DNA of 64,000 bases, from the NCBI RefSeq assembly GCF_022809715.1, contig NZ_CP094460.1:2728001-2792000 (forward strand), given 5' to 3'. Origin of the DNA: Burkholderia pyrrocinia (GTDB lineage: Bacteria > Pseudomonadota > Gammaproteobacteria > Burkholderiales > Burkholderiaceae). A model generated the notes under the pieces. It had not been told where the DNA came from. It searched no databases and saw nothing but the letters and a program-made list of their open reading frames with translations. Position numbers and translations under genes: made by a program. Below, piece by piece: positions 34,948 to 43,491 of this stretch (the first letter of the stretch is position 1; each line of letters begins with the position of its first letter).

Positions 34948-36369
34948 CTACGCTTCGCCCGCACCGATCCCCGCCGCCCGCGGAAACGTCAGCACCACCG
35001 CGAACCCGCCCGCATCCGGAAACGCGAACCCGACGCGCCCGCCGTGCGCCTTCATCACTTCCTGAACGATCGCGAGCCCGAGGCCCGACCCCGTGCGCCG
35101 CTCGCTGCCGTCCGGCGCGATTCGCACGAACGGCTGCAATGCGGCGGCCCAGTGCTCGCGCGGAATCCCGCGGCCGTTGTCGGTGACGGTCAGCGTGACC
35201 GCGCCGTCGGCGTTGCCCGTGGTCGCGACCGATACGACGATGTCGTCCGCATGACCGTGCAGCAGCGCGTTGTGCAGCACGTTCGACAGCGCTTCCTGCA
35301 GGCTGATCGCATCGCCGTCGATCCATGCAAGCGGTGCGTCGCTCGCGAACGCGACCGCAACATCACGCTCGCCCGCGAGCGGAATCACGCGGCCGAGCAC
35401 GTCCTTCGCGAGCGCGACGAGTTCGACCGGTTGCAGCGGCACGGCCTCGATGCGATGGATTACCATCGCGTGATTGAGCAACTGGCCGGTCAGGCGGCCG
35501 ACGTCCGCGCTGGTCGCGCGCAGCGCGTCGAGGCGCGCCGCATGGCGCGCGGGATCGGATTCGCCGTCGAGCAGTTCGATCTGCGCGTCGAGCCGCGCGA
35601 GCGGCGTGCGCATCTGGTGCGCGGCGTCGGCGATGAAGCGCTGCATCGCGTTGATGCGTTCGGCCAGGCGGTGTATCAACCCGTTGATCGAGCCGATGAT
35701 CGCGTCGATCTCGCTCGGCGTGTCGACGGCCACCGGCCGCAGGTCGGCCGGGTCGCGCGCGGCGATGATGGTGCCGATCTGCGCGAGCGGGCGCAGGCCG
35801 CGCCGGATCGCGAGGCCGCTTGCGCCGATCGCGAGCACGCTCATCAGCAGGATCAGCGTCCACACCTTGATGCTCATGTCGTTCGTGAGCTGCTGGCGCG
35901 CGTTGGTTGTTTGCGCAACGGTCACGAGCGCCCAGCCCGGCGTGCTTTCCTCGGGCATGTAGCGCGCGATGGTCGCGGTGCGGATCCGGTGCCCCTGGTA
36001 GACGGCGTTCGCGAATGCGGGGCCCTGTTTCGCGGCGGCGAGCGTCGCGGAGCTCGCGAGATCGTTGTAGCCGGCCACGACGATGCCGCGCGAATCGACG
36101 ACCTTGTAGTAGACGAGGTCGTAGCGCGACAGCGTCGACAGCGCGGCCACCGGCGGATTCAGTGCGAGCACGCCGCCCTGCACGTAGAGGTTCTCCGCGA
36201 CCTGGATCGACGCGCCGGCGAGCAACTGGTCGTACGCGCGTTCGGCAGCTACCCCCGCGTAGTAGCGCGCGATCGCCGCGAGCGCGAGCGCGCCGGTCGC
36301 GACGACGAGTGCGATGAAGAGCAGCGTGCGTCCGAACAGCGTCTTCGGGAACCAGTCAATGCGCGGCAA
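34948..36369 (-). CDS. Sensor histidine kinase, TctE type
   Basis: A 473-residue inner-membrane kinase: transmembrane helix at about 14-36, a periplasmic sensor (about 40-165), second helix at about 168-188, HAMP (about 189-240), dimerisation domain with phospho-accepting His251 in DAAHQMRTPL, and an ATPase domain with N, G1 and G2 boxes (NVLHNALLHG, DNGRGIP, GSGLGLAIV). It overlaps the response regulator gene by 14 bases. TctE kinases sense tricarboxylates; the divergent target here is a binding protein plus MFS unit, so the signal may be a carboxylate. Confidence 0.88.
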   Translation of the reverse strand: MPRIDWFPKTLFGRTLLFIALVVATGALALAAIARYYAGVAAERAYDQLLAGASIQVAENLYVQGGVLALNPPVAALSTLSRYDLVYYKVVDSRGIVVAGYNDLASSATLAAAKQGPAFANAVYQGHRIRTATIARYMPEESTPGWALVTVAQTTNARQQLTNDMSIKVWTLILLMSVLAIGASGLAIRRGLRPLAQIGTIIAARDPADLRPVAVDTPSEIDAIIGSINGLIHRLAERINAMQRFIADAAHQMRTPLARLDAQIELLDGESDPARHAARLDALRATSADVGRLTGQLLNHAMVIHRIEAVPLQPVELVALAKDVLGRVIPLAGERDVAVAFASDAPLAWIDGDAISLQEALSNVLHNALLHGHADDIVVSVATTGNADGAVTLTVTDNGRGIPREHWAAALQPFVRIAPDGSERRTGSGLGLAIVQEVMKAHGGRVGFAFPDAGGFAVVLTFPRAAGIGAGEA

Positions 36370-37021
36370 TCTGATACCCCATCCCGCGCGCGGTGCGAAT
36401 CTCGACCGAGCTGCCCTGCAGCTTTCTGCGCACGCGCGTCACGTACTGCTCGACCGCGTTCGCGGTCGGCTCGTTGCCGAAGCTGAACAGCTGGTTCAGC
36501 AGTTCTTCCTTCGAGAAGATGCGCTGCGGGCGGCTCGCGAGGATTTCGAGCAGCGCGAATTCCTGGCGCGACAGCGACAGCGGCTGGCCGTCGAGCTCGG
36601 CGAGGCGGCTGCTGCGGTCGATCACGAGGCCGCCGAGCGTCAGCACGTCGTTCGCGTGGCCGCTGTTGCGGCGCAGGAGCGCCTGCACGCGCGCGTCGAG
36701 TTCGCGGTAGTCGAACGGCTTCACCAGATAGTCGTCGGCGCCGAGGCCGAGGCCGCTCACGCGGTCGTCGATCGCCGAGCGCGCGGTGACGAGCAGCACG
36801 GGCGTCGTGCTGCCCGACGCGCGCAGGTTGCGCAGCACCGAGAATCCGTCCATGCCGGGCAGGTTCGCGTCGAGCACGACGAGGTCGAAACGCTCGACGC
36901 GCAGCAGCCCGTTCGCGGTCGCGCCGTCGGTTTCGAGATCGACCGCGTGGCCGAGCCGCGCCAGGCGGCTGCGGATCGCCGCGCCGATTTCGGCATCGTC
37001 CTCCACGACGAGAATGCGCAT
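36356..37021 (-). CDS. OmpR-type response regulator, TctD type
   Basis: A 221-residue regulator: receiver domain with acidic pocket EDD (7-9), phospho-site Asp51 in LVVLDANLPGMDG and Lys in YLVKPFD, then an OmpR winged helix (about 125-221). It is translated ahead of its kinase with a 14-base overlap. The 146-base gap to the divergent leader-peptide gene (37168) should hold its target promoter; a direct repeat-like GGATG...GGATT at about 37038-37048 is only suggestive. Confidence 0.9.
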   Translation of the reverse strand: MRILVVEDDAEIGAAIRSRLARLGHAVDLETDGATANGLLRVERFDLVVLDANLPGMDGFSVLRNLRASGSTTPVLLVTARSAIDDRVSGLGLGADDYLVKPFDYRELDARVQALLRRNSGHANDVLTLGGLVIDRSSRLAELDGQPLSLSRQEFALLEILASRPQRIFSKEELLNQLFSFGNEPTANAVEQYVTRVRRKLQGSSVEIRTARGMGYQIAAH

Positions 37022-37167
37022 GGTGCCGTTTTGCAGGTGGATGGATTAGGGGTTTTCCCGGGGCCGGGATGTCAGCATTTTCTCAGACTCGGTCGATAAC
37101 CTGTGTCGAGCCGGAAGAAGCACGCAAGGACGGCATTAATACCAGAAATATTCAAGGAGACGGCAAC

Positions 37168-37263
37168 ATGCAGCAAGTCACGGGCACGACGCACGCGCGG
37201 CGCAGCGCGCCGCCGGCCTTCGCGTGGCCGTTTGCCGCCCGTCGCACGGCGGCGCGCGCATGA
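37168..37263 (+). CDS. 31-residue leader peptide coupled to the binding-protein gene
   Basis: A 31-codon frame from ATG 37168 to TGA 37263, starting MQQVTGTTHARRSAPPAF and rich in Arg and Ala. It has the best ribosome site of the locus, AAGGAG seven to eight bases before its ATG, while the binding-protein gene at 37260 has none. The two overlap as ATGA. This predicts translational coupling: ribosomes finishing the short peptide start the binding protein. Whether the peptide itself has a role is unknown. Confidence 0.65.
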   Translation: MQQVTGTTHARRSAPPAFAWPFAARRTAARA

Positions 37264-38276
37264 CGACGTCGTCGCGTCGCCGCGCGTTGATCGCCGCCGG
37301 GCTCGGCGTGCTCGCCGCGCCGTCGCTCGTGCGCGCGAAGCCGCGCACCGTGCGAATCTCGAAAGGCTATGGCGTGCTGTACCTGCCGCTGCTCGTGATG
37401 GAGAAGCAGCGGCTGTTCGAGCGGCACGCGGCGCGGCATGGCGTGCGCGACGTCGCGGTCGACTGGGTGCTGCTCGACGGCGGCAATTCCGTCAACGACG
37501 CGATGATGGCCGGCACGCTCGATTTCGCGGGCGCCGGCGCGCCGGGCTTCATCGAGCTGTGGGCGCGGGCGCGCGGCATCCCGAACGTCGAGGTGATCGG
37601 CATCAGCGGGCTGTCGACCACGTCGCTGTCGCTGAACGCGAACCGTCCGGGCCTCATGTCGCTGCGCGACTTCACGTCGTCCGACCGGATCGCGGTGCCC
37701 GGCATCCGCACGTCGCTGTCGGCCGTCGTGCTGCAGATGGTCGCGAGCCGGCAGCTCGGTCCGAAGCATTTCGCGCAGCTCGATTCGATCACCGTGAACC
37801 TGCCGCATCCGCAGGCGATGCAGGCGCTGATTCGCCGCGAGAACGGCGTCACCGCGCACTTCACGTCGCCGCCGTTCTCGACGCTCGAGTTGCGGCAGCC
37901 GGGCATCCACCGCGTCGTGAGTTCGGTCGACGTGCTCGGCCCGCTGACGCTCGACGTCGTGTTCGCGCCGAAGCGGCTCGTCGATACGGAGCCCGCGCTG
38001 GCCGCCGCGTTTCTCGGCGCGCTCGACGAAGCGAACCGCCTGATCGCGCAGGACCCGCGCGCCGCGGCCGCGCTCTATGCGGCGTCGTCGGGCGTCGGCG
38101 TGTCGCACGACGACGTGATGCGGATGCTCGCCGCGCCCGACACGCGCTTCTCGGTGCGACCGAACCAGTTGATGGACTACGTCGAATTCCTGTACCTGGC
38201 CGGCACGATCAAGGCGAAGCCGCGCGCGTGGCACGAGATGTTTGCGCCGATGCTCGACGACTACCGGTCGGGTTGA
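37260..38276 (+). CDS. NitT/TauT-type ABC substrate-binding protein
   Basis: A 338-residue binding protein of the nitrate/taurine/thiamine-precursor class. The N terminus carries a twin-arginine-like signal (SSRRRALIAAGLGVLAAPSLVRA). Core motifs: GGNSVNDAMMAGTLDFAGAG and LPHPQAMQALIRRENGVTAHF. No permease or ATPase gene is adjacent; instead an MFS carrier follows, and a TctE/TctD system is divergent. It may use a distant ABC transporter or serve as a sensor. Its start overlaps the stop of the leader peptide. Confidence 0.82.
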   Translation: MTTSSRRRALIAAGLGVLAAPSLVRAKPRTVRISKGYGVLYLPLLVMEKQRLFERHAARHGVRDVAVDWVLLDGGNSVNDAMMAGTLDFAGAGAPGFIELWARARGIPNVEVIGISGLSTTSLSLNANRPGLMSLRDFTSSDRIAVPGIRTSLSAVVLQMVASRQLGPKHFAQLDSITVNLPHPQAMQALIRRENGVTAHFTSPPFSTLELRQPGIHRVVSSVDVLGPLTLDVVFAPKRLVDTEPALAAAFLGALDEANRLIAQDPRAAAALYAASSGVGVSHDDVMRMLAAPDTRFSVRPNQLMDYVEFLYLAGTIKAKPRAWHEMFAPMLDDYRSG

Positions 38277-38386
38277 GCGCCGGCGGCCGCTCTCAAACGA
38301 TATTCATCGAAACATTCCGCGCTTGCGCCTTCGTTGCGCGGCGCCGATTCAACCGATACGCAACCGATTCACGCAAGGAGCCCGTA

Positions 38387-39697
38387 GTGAACGCTACCGA
38401 AACCCTGGACCCCGCGTCCGCCGAAGAACAGCGCATCATGTCGAAGGTGGCGCGGCGCCTGCTGCCCATCCTCGTCGTGATGTTCCTGATCGCGTTCATC
38501 GACCGGCAGAACGTCGGCTTCGCGAAACTGCAGATGGTGCACAGCCTCGGGATGACGGAGGCCGCGTTCGGGCTCGCGTCGTCGCTGTTCTTCATCGGCT
38601 ACCTGCTGTTCGAGGTGCCGAGCACGCTCGCGCTGCATCGTTACGGCGCACGCGTATGGCTCGCGCGGATCATGCTGACGTGGGGCCTCATCACCGTGCT
38701 GATGGGCTTCACGACGTCGATGCCCGCATTCTGCACGCTGCGCTTCCTGCTCGGCATCGCCGAGGCCGGTTTCTATCCGGGCGTGATCTACTACCTGACG
38801 CTGTGGTTTCCGCAAAGCTACCGCGCGAAGGTGCTCGGCATCTTCACGCTCGGCAGCGCGCTCGCGAACATGCTCGGCTCGCTGGTCGGCGGCGTGCTGC
38901 TGAGCCTGAACGGCGTATGGGGGCTGGCGGGCTGGCAGTGGGTGTTCATTGCAACCGGCATCCCGGCCGTGATCGTCGCGATCGTCGTGTTCCGCGTGCT
39001 GCCCGCGTCGTTTCGCGAGGCACCGTTCCTCGACGAGCGCGAGAAGCAGATCGTCGCGGCCGCGCTGGAGCGCGAGAAGCCCGCGCAGGCCGAGCACGGC
39101 CAGCCGTGGAAGGCGCTGCTCGATCCGCGCGTGATGCTGTTCGCGGCGACCTACATGCTGATGTCGACGTCGCTGTACGGCGTCACGTACTGGCTGCCGA
39201 CGCTCGTGAAATCGTTCGGCGTGTCGAGCAGCACGAACGGCTTCCTGAGCATGCTGCCGTGGGCGCTCGCGGTGCTGCTGCTGGTGTGGCTGCCGGCGAA
39301 GCTGCGCCGCGCGAAGAGCATCCTGCGCACGATTGCGATCGTCGCGGCGCTCGGCGCGCTCGGCTTCCTGCTGAGCCTCGTGCTGCCGTCGACGCCGCTG
39401 CGCTTCATCGCGCTCGTGTTCGGCGGCGCATGCATCCCGCTGCTGTATCCGTGCTTCTGGTCGATGCCGCCGCGTTATTTCACCGGTGCGCGGGCGGCGG
39501 CGAGCGTCGCGGCGATCAACTCGATCGGCAACCTCGGCGGCTTCTTCAGCCAGAACCTGATGCCGTTCGCGGGCAAGGTGACGGGCACCGCGTTCGGGCC
39601 GATGATCGTGCCGATCGTGTGCCTCGCGCTGCTCGGGATCGGCGCGCTGGTCGCGTGGACGCGGTCGGAGCGGGGGATGGTGGCGGCGCGGGTGTGA
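38387..39697 (+). CDS. MFS transporter, anion:cation symporter (ACS) type
   Basis: A 436-residue, 12-helix carrier of the ACS group (phthalate, tartrate and glucarate permeases): FIDRQNVGFAKLQM, EAGFYPGVIYYLTLWFP and GVTYWLPTLVKSFG motifs. It should import an organic acid with protons. The start is GTG at 38387 with AAGGAG six bases upstream. It lies 110 bases behind the binding protein and is probably part of the same TctD-controlled transcript. Confidence 0.85.
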   Translation: MNATETLDPASAEEQRIMSKVARRLLPILVVMFLIAFIDRQNVGFAKLQMVHSLGMTEAAFGLASSLFFIGYLLFEVPSTLALHRYGARVWLARIMLTWGLITVLMGFTTSMPAFCTLRFLLGIAEAGFYPGVIYYLTLWFPQSYRAKVLGIFTLGSALANMLGSLVGGVLLSLNGVWGLAGWQWVFIATGIPAVIVAIVVFRVLPASFREAPFLDEREKQIVAAALEREKPAQAEHGQPWKALLDPRVMLFAATYMLMSTSLYGVTYWLPTLVKSFGVSSSTNGFLSMLPWALAVLLLVWLPAKLRRAKSILRTIAIVAALGALGFLLSLVLPSTPLRFIALVFGGACIPLLYPCFWSMPPRYFTGARAAASVAAINSIGNLGGFFSQNLMPFAGKVTGTAFGPMIVPIVCLALLGIGALVAWTRSERGMVAARV

Positions 39698-39790
39698 CGC
39701 GCATGGATGCGTGGCTGCCCCAACCGGTTCACGCTCCTGGCGCGTGCCGGTGTGCTACCGTGCGGTCTATTGGCACACGTGGGGAATGCA

Positions 39791-40066
39791 ATGAATTCTG
39801 CGACGAAGTCCGCGTTCCGGATCGATCCGCAATTGCTTGAAGCCGCTGAATCCGTTCTGGCGAAAAACGAGACGCTTTCCGCATTCATCGAATCGGCGTT
39901 GCGCGCTCGCATTGCACGCCGGCGCGTGCAGCGCGAGTTTGTCGCGCATGGCCTGGCATCGCGCGACGAGGCGCGGCGGACCGGCGAATACATCGATGCT
40001 GCAAACGTTCAGGCAGAACTCGAGCGCATGCTGAAAGCGGCACGGGCGACAAAAGCGGTCGAGTAA
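39791..40066 (+). CDS. Orphan antitoxin-like protein (YlcI/YnfO type)
   Basis: A 91-residue protein starting MNSATKSAFRIDPQLLEAAESV, with a ribbon-helix-helix-like N terminus (SAFRIDPQLLEAAE, TLSAFIESALRARIARR) and a charged tail ending in ELERML. This is the pattern of YlcI/YnfO-type or Phd-like antitoxins that normally precede a RelE/ParE toxin. GGGGAA precedes the ATG. The 115 bases that follow hold only a hairpin, and no toxin frame is present, so it is an orphan or a remnant of a pair. Confidence 0.6.
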   Translation: MNSATKSAFRIDPQLLEAAESVLAKNETLSAFIESALRARIARRRVQREFVAHGLASRDEARRTGEYIDAANVQAELERMLKAARATKAVE

Positions 40067-40073
40067 GCCATCG

Positions 40074-40115
40074 GGACAGCGAGGATCGCGGAGCAAGTCA
40101 CGATCCTCGCCGTCC
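40074..40115. terminator. Hairpin after the orphan antitoxin
   Basis: GCGAGGATCG (40079-40088) pairs perfectly with CGATCCTCGC (40101-40110), extended by GGAC/GTCC on the outside after one mismatch. It lies between converging genes ending at 40066 and 40182. There is no T run, so a bidirectional Rho-aided stop is likely. Confidence 0.6.
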
Positions 40116-40181
40116 GCCATCAACTAGAAGACGACTACCACTGACCGCGTCAGCGACGCCGCGCCATCGCATCCCGCCGAC

Positions 40182-41969
40182 CTACCCGCCCGAAGCCCCA
40201 TCCCCGCCATGCGCAACCGCCACCTGCGGATGCGACAGCGGAATCTCCACCTCGACCGTCGTACCTTCACCGAGCGTCGTCGTAATCTGCAGCGTGCCGC
40301 CGACGAGATACGCACGCTCGCGCAAGCCGACCAGCCCGAACGAACTCGACTTGCGCGGCGCACCGGGATCGAACCCCGCGCCGTCGTCGCGAATCGTCAG
40401 CGCGATCGCATCGTCCCGGTGCACGAGGTCCACGTCCGCATGCGACGCGGCCGCATGCCGCGCGATGTTCGCGAGCGCTTCCTGCGCGATGCGGAACACG
40501 GCCGTCGCATACGGTTCGTCGAGCTGCAGTTCGGGCGGCTCGACGTGCAGCGCGCACGCGATCCCGTGACGGTGCCGGAAATCCTCCACGAGCCATTGCA
40601 TCGCCGCGGCGAAGCCGAGATCGTCGAGCATCAGCGGGCGCAGGTCCGACGCGATGCGCCGCGTCGCGGCCACCGCGCCGCGTGCCATCGTGTGCATCGC
40701 CGCGATCTTGCGCGCCAGCGGCGCGTCGTCCTGCGGCACGCGGTCGATCAGCCATTCGAGATCGTTCTTCAGCGCCGCGAGCGTTTGCGCGAGTTCGTCG
40801 TGCAGCTCGCGGGCGATGCGGCGCTGCTCGGCCTCGCGCGCGGTCGCGCTGATCGCGGCGATCTCGCGCAGTTCCTCGCGTGACGCCTGCAGCGCCCGCT
40901 CCGCGCGCACGCGCTCCTCGACTTCGCGCCGCAGGTCGCGGTTCGATGCGCTCAGTTGCGCGGTGCGCGCGGCGACGCGCTGTTCGAGCCGTTCGTTCGC
41001 CTCGTTCAACTGCGCGCTCTTCTGCACGACGAGCAGATGCTGGTAGCGCGCGCCGGCCAGTGCGCGCACCGTCTGCGCATGCAGCCGGCCGTTCTCGAAC
41101 AGCATCGCGAACAGCACGACGCCGGACGCGACGAGGCCGTATGCGCGGCCCGCGTAGAAGCCGAGATCGAAGCGCCCGTGATTCAGCATCGACGACAGCG
41201 CGATGTCGAACAGCCAGGCAACGAGCACGGTCATCACCCAAAGGTCGAGCACGGAATGGCGGCGCCGCTGCCGCCACATCAGCATCAGCGCAACCAGGTT
41301 CAGCCCCCAGACGACTGTGATCGCGTTCTTCATCGTCGCGGCCATCCGGTTGCCGTGCATGATGCGCGGCAGCAGGTCGTGGCCGGCGGTCGCGAGCACC
41401 GCGAGCGCGGCCGTCGCGGCGACCGCCGCGGCGATGCAGAGCACCACCGGAATCGCCGCGCGGCGCTGCGGGGCCGGGATCGGGCGCGTGCGCGACGCCG
41501 CGCGCAGCAGTGCGTACGCGGCGACCGCGAGCGGAAAGCCGCCGTGCCAGAACAGGTACAGCCACGCGGTGGTCTGTTCGCCGGCGCCGAGCAGGCCCGT
41601 CGGCGCGAACAGCCCAGGGAAGGTCAGCATGTGCGTGCCGGCCATGAAGCCCGTGAACAGGTAGCCGCCCGCTAGCGCGAGCAGTGCTTTCTCGCGGAGG
41701 ATCGCGTACTGGCCGAGCAGGAGGCCGGCCGTCACCATGTCGTTGACGACGATCGCCGACTGGTACACGGGGATGAACGCCCAGCCCGGCGCGAGCGGCA
41801 TGCCCGCGAACGGCGCGAGCGTGGCGAAGATCACGGCCGACACGAGCACGGTCGCGATCGCGAGCCGCCGCTCGCGCCGCCCGGGCGGCAGCGACGACAT
41901 GAACAGGCGCGACGCGTCCGGATCGGCGTCGTCCGCGGGGGCAGGCGGTAAGTGGAGGGTGGTCGTCAT
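40182..41969 (-). CDS. MASE4-type sensor histidine kinase, NarX/UhpB class
   Basis: A 595-residue kinase. The first 290 residues hold about eight membrane helices of MASE4 type (GMPLAPGWAFIPVYQSAIVVNDMVTAGLLL). A coiled coil follows (about 315-375), then HisKA_3 with phospho-accepting His390 in RRIARELHDELAQTL, and an ATPase domain (about 475-585, DDGAGF, FGLVGLRERA). Its first codons overlap the response-regulator stop (41966-41969). The integral membrane sensor suggests a lipophilic or redox signal. Confidence 0.88.
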   Translation of the reverse strand: MTTTLHLPPAPADDADPDASRLFMSSLPPGRRERRLAIATVLVSAVIFATLAPFAGMPLAPGWAFIPVYQSAIVVNDMVTAGLLLGQYAILREKALLALAGGYLFTGFMAGTHMLTFPGLFAPTGLLGAGEQTTAWLYLFWHGGFPLAVAAYALLRAASRTRPIPAPQRRAAIPVVLCIAAAVAATAALAVLATAGHDLLPRIMHGNRMAATMKNAITVVWGLNLVALMLMWRQRRRHSVLDLWVMTVLVAWLFDIALSSMLNHGRFDLGFYAGRAYGLVASGVVLFAMLFENGRLHAQTVRALAGARYQHLLVVQKSAQLNEANERLEQRVAARTAQLSASNRDLRREVEERVRAERALQASREELREIAAISATAREAEQRRIARELHDELAQTLAALKNDLEWLIDRVPQDDAPLARKIAAMHTMARGAVAATRRIASDLRPLMLDDLGFAAAMQWLVEDFRHRHGIACALHVEPPELQLDEPYATAVFRIAQEALANIARHAAASHADVDLVHRDDAIALTIRDDGAGFDPGAPRKSSSFGLVGLRERAYLVGGTLQITTTLGEGTTVEVEIPLSHPQVAVAHGGDGASGG

Positions 41970-42613
41970 GCGTCGTCGACGCCGGGGTCGAGATCGTGGC
42001 GCATCGCGTAGCGGACCAGCGCGGCTTCGTGCGGCAGTTCCATCTTCTCGAGGATCCGCGTCTTGTACGTGCTGACCGTCTTCGCGCTCAGCGCGAGTTC
42101 GGACGCGATCTGCGTGACGGTCTGGCCCGCGACGATGCGGTGCATCACGTCGAGCTCGCGCGCGGACAGCCGTTCGTGCGGCAGCATCTCGGCTGGCGTG
42201 CGCAGCGTGCGCGCGAGGCTTTCGGCCGCCGACGGGCTCACGTAGACGCCGCCCGCCGCGACCTTGCCGACGGCCTCGACGAGCTCGGCGGTCGCGCTGT
42301 CCTTCGTCAGGTAGCCGGTTGCGCCGGCCTTGAACGCGCGCGCCGCGTACTGCGCCTCGGCGTGCATCGTCAGCACGAGCGTGCGCAGCGACGGCGCATG
42401 GCTCTTGACCAGCCGGATCAGCTCGATGCCGGTCGGCGCGGGCATCGACAGGTCGAGCAGCAGCACGTCCGCGGCGCTGCGCTCGGCCAGCGCGAGCGTG
42501 GCCCGGCCGTCGCTCGCCTCGCCGACGATTTCGAAACCGCCGGCCCTTTCCAGGATATGACGCAGTCCGTCCCGCATGACTGCGTGATCGTCAGCCAGAA
42601 TTACCCTGATCAT
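41966..42613 (-). CDS. NarL/FixJ-type response regulator
   Basis: A 215-residue regulator: receiver with Asp54 (VLLLDLSMPAPTG) and a LuxR-type helix-turn-helix (about 150-205; LSARELDVMHRIVAGQTVTQIASELALSAKTVSTYKTRI). GAGGG precedes the ATG at 42613, and it overlaps its kinase gene by ATGA. The 323-base gap upstream contains inverted TACACAT boxes (42710-42756), possible binding sites. Divergent target: the HExxH gene at 42937 or itself. Confidence 0.9.
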   Translation of the reverse strand: MIRVILADDHAVMRDGLRHILERAGGFEIVGEASDGRATLALAERSAADVLLLDLSMPAPTGIELIRLVKSHAPSLRTLVLTMHAEAQYAARAFKAGATGYLTKDSATAELVEAVGKVAAGGVYVSPSAAESLARTLRTPAEMLPHERLSARELDVMHRIVAGQTVTQIASELALSAKTVSTYKTRILEKMELPHEAALVRYAMRHDLDPGVDDA

Positions 42614-42709
42614 CGAGCGACCCTCTTCGGGATGACGCCGCGGACCCTGCCGTCCGGTTGCCGCCGCGACTGTTCTTCCGATCAATATATTCCGCCGAAT
42701 CCCAAAACG

Positions 42710-42756
42710 GTACACATCCGGGAAATTTTCGAGATATCCGACCCTGGAATGTGTAC
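42710..42756. promoter_or_regulatory. Inverted heptamer boxes in the NarL/HExxH gap
   Basis: GTACACAT (42710-42717) and ATGTGTAC (42749-42756) are perfect inverse copies separated by 31 bases, in an AT-richer part of the gap. NarL-class regulators bind paired heptamers of similar shape (TAC....T), so a site for the regulator at 41966 is plausible. The rest of 42614-42936 shows no gene. Confidence 0.45.
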
Positions 42757-42936
42757 TGAACCGAAGCAATCGACGGAAAGGAGAGTAGCGTGGACCGCTT
42801 GTGGAATAGGGTATTCCCTGATGGCTGGTGCGCCCGGGGCGGACCAGCGCGGCGTCACGCGAAGCGCCCCGCGAACGGCCCCGATTCGGGACTAAACTGG
42901 TGCCCGATGCCACCGCGACAACCGAGGAGCCCCGCG

Positions 42937-43389
42937 ATGATCGACCTTGCCGATATCCTTCCGTCCGCACTGCCTGCCGCCGTCGCATGGGCCGAAGCGG
43001 AAGCGGCGCGCGGGATCGCGCAGGGCGCGCCGCTGACGCCGGCGCAGGCCGACGACGCGCGCACCGTGGGCGTCGCGCAGCCGGAGCGGATCCGCGTCGT
43101 GATCGTCGACCGCATGCCGTTCCCCGAAACGCCAACGCTTGCCGCGATCGCCCGCGACACGGGGCTGCTGTCGCCGGGGACGATCGGGCTCACGCTCGGC
43201 CATGCGGTGTTCGTGCTGCGCGGGCAAGACACGCGCCGCCTGCTGACCCACGAATTCCGTCACGTGCATCAATTCGAGGCCGCCGGGTCGATCGGCGCGT
43301 TTCTCGCGCGCTATCTGCACGAGATCGCGACGGTCGGATACCACGATGCGCCGCTCGAGGCCGATGCGCGGCAGTACGAGTTCGATTGA
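42937..43389 (+). CDS. Small HExxH-motif protein, predicted metallopeptidase
   Basis: A 150-residue protein with no signal peptide. A zinc-protease-type motif, HEFRHVHQFE, lies at about residues 107-116, followed by ARYLHEIATVGYHDAPLEADARQYEFD, in which a distal Glu or Asp could be the third metal ligand. It resembles short uncharacterised gluzincin-like proteins. GAGGAG precedes the ATG by 12 bases, a rather long spacing. The hydrolytic role is inferred from the motif alone. A strong hairpin follows the gene. Confidence 0.6.
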   Translation: MIDLADILPSALPAAVAWAEAEAARGIAQGAPLTPAQADDARTVGVAQPERIRVVIVDRMPFPETPTLAAIARDTGLLSPGTIGLTLGHAVFVLRGQDTRRLLTHEFRHVHQFEAAGSIGAFLARYLHEIATVGYHDAPLEADARQYEFD

Positions 43390-43446
43390 CTTCCGACGCC
43401 GGCGCGACCGCGCGCACCTCGCGATGAACGTTTCCCACGCCACTGC

Positions 43447-43472
43447 CGGCCCGGTGTTCGCACACCGGGCCG
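43447..43472 (+). terminator. Strong hairpin between the HExxH and DedA-type genes
   Basis: CGGCCCGGTGT (43447-43457) and ACACCGGGCCG (43462-43472) form a perfect 11-bp GC-rich stem with a 4-base loop. It ends 19 bases before the next ATG. It may end the upstream transcript or lie in the leader of the DedA-type gene. CTTTGG, not a T run, follows. Confidence 0.6.
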
Positions 43473-43491
43473 CACCGCTTTGGAGTGCGCG

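Noticed and set aside
37152..38234. Minus-strand frame of 360 codons over the binding-protein gene
   Set aside because: No ribosome site; the sense product has a signal peptide and binding-protein motifs.
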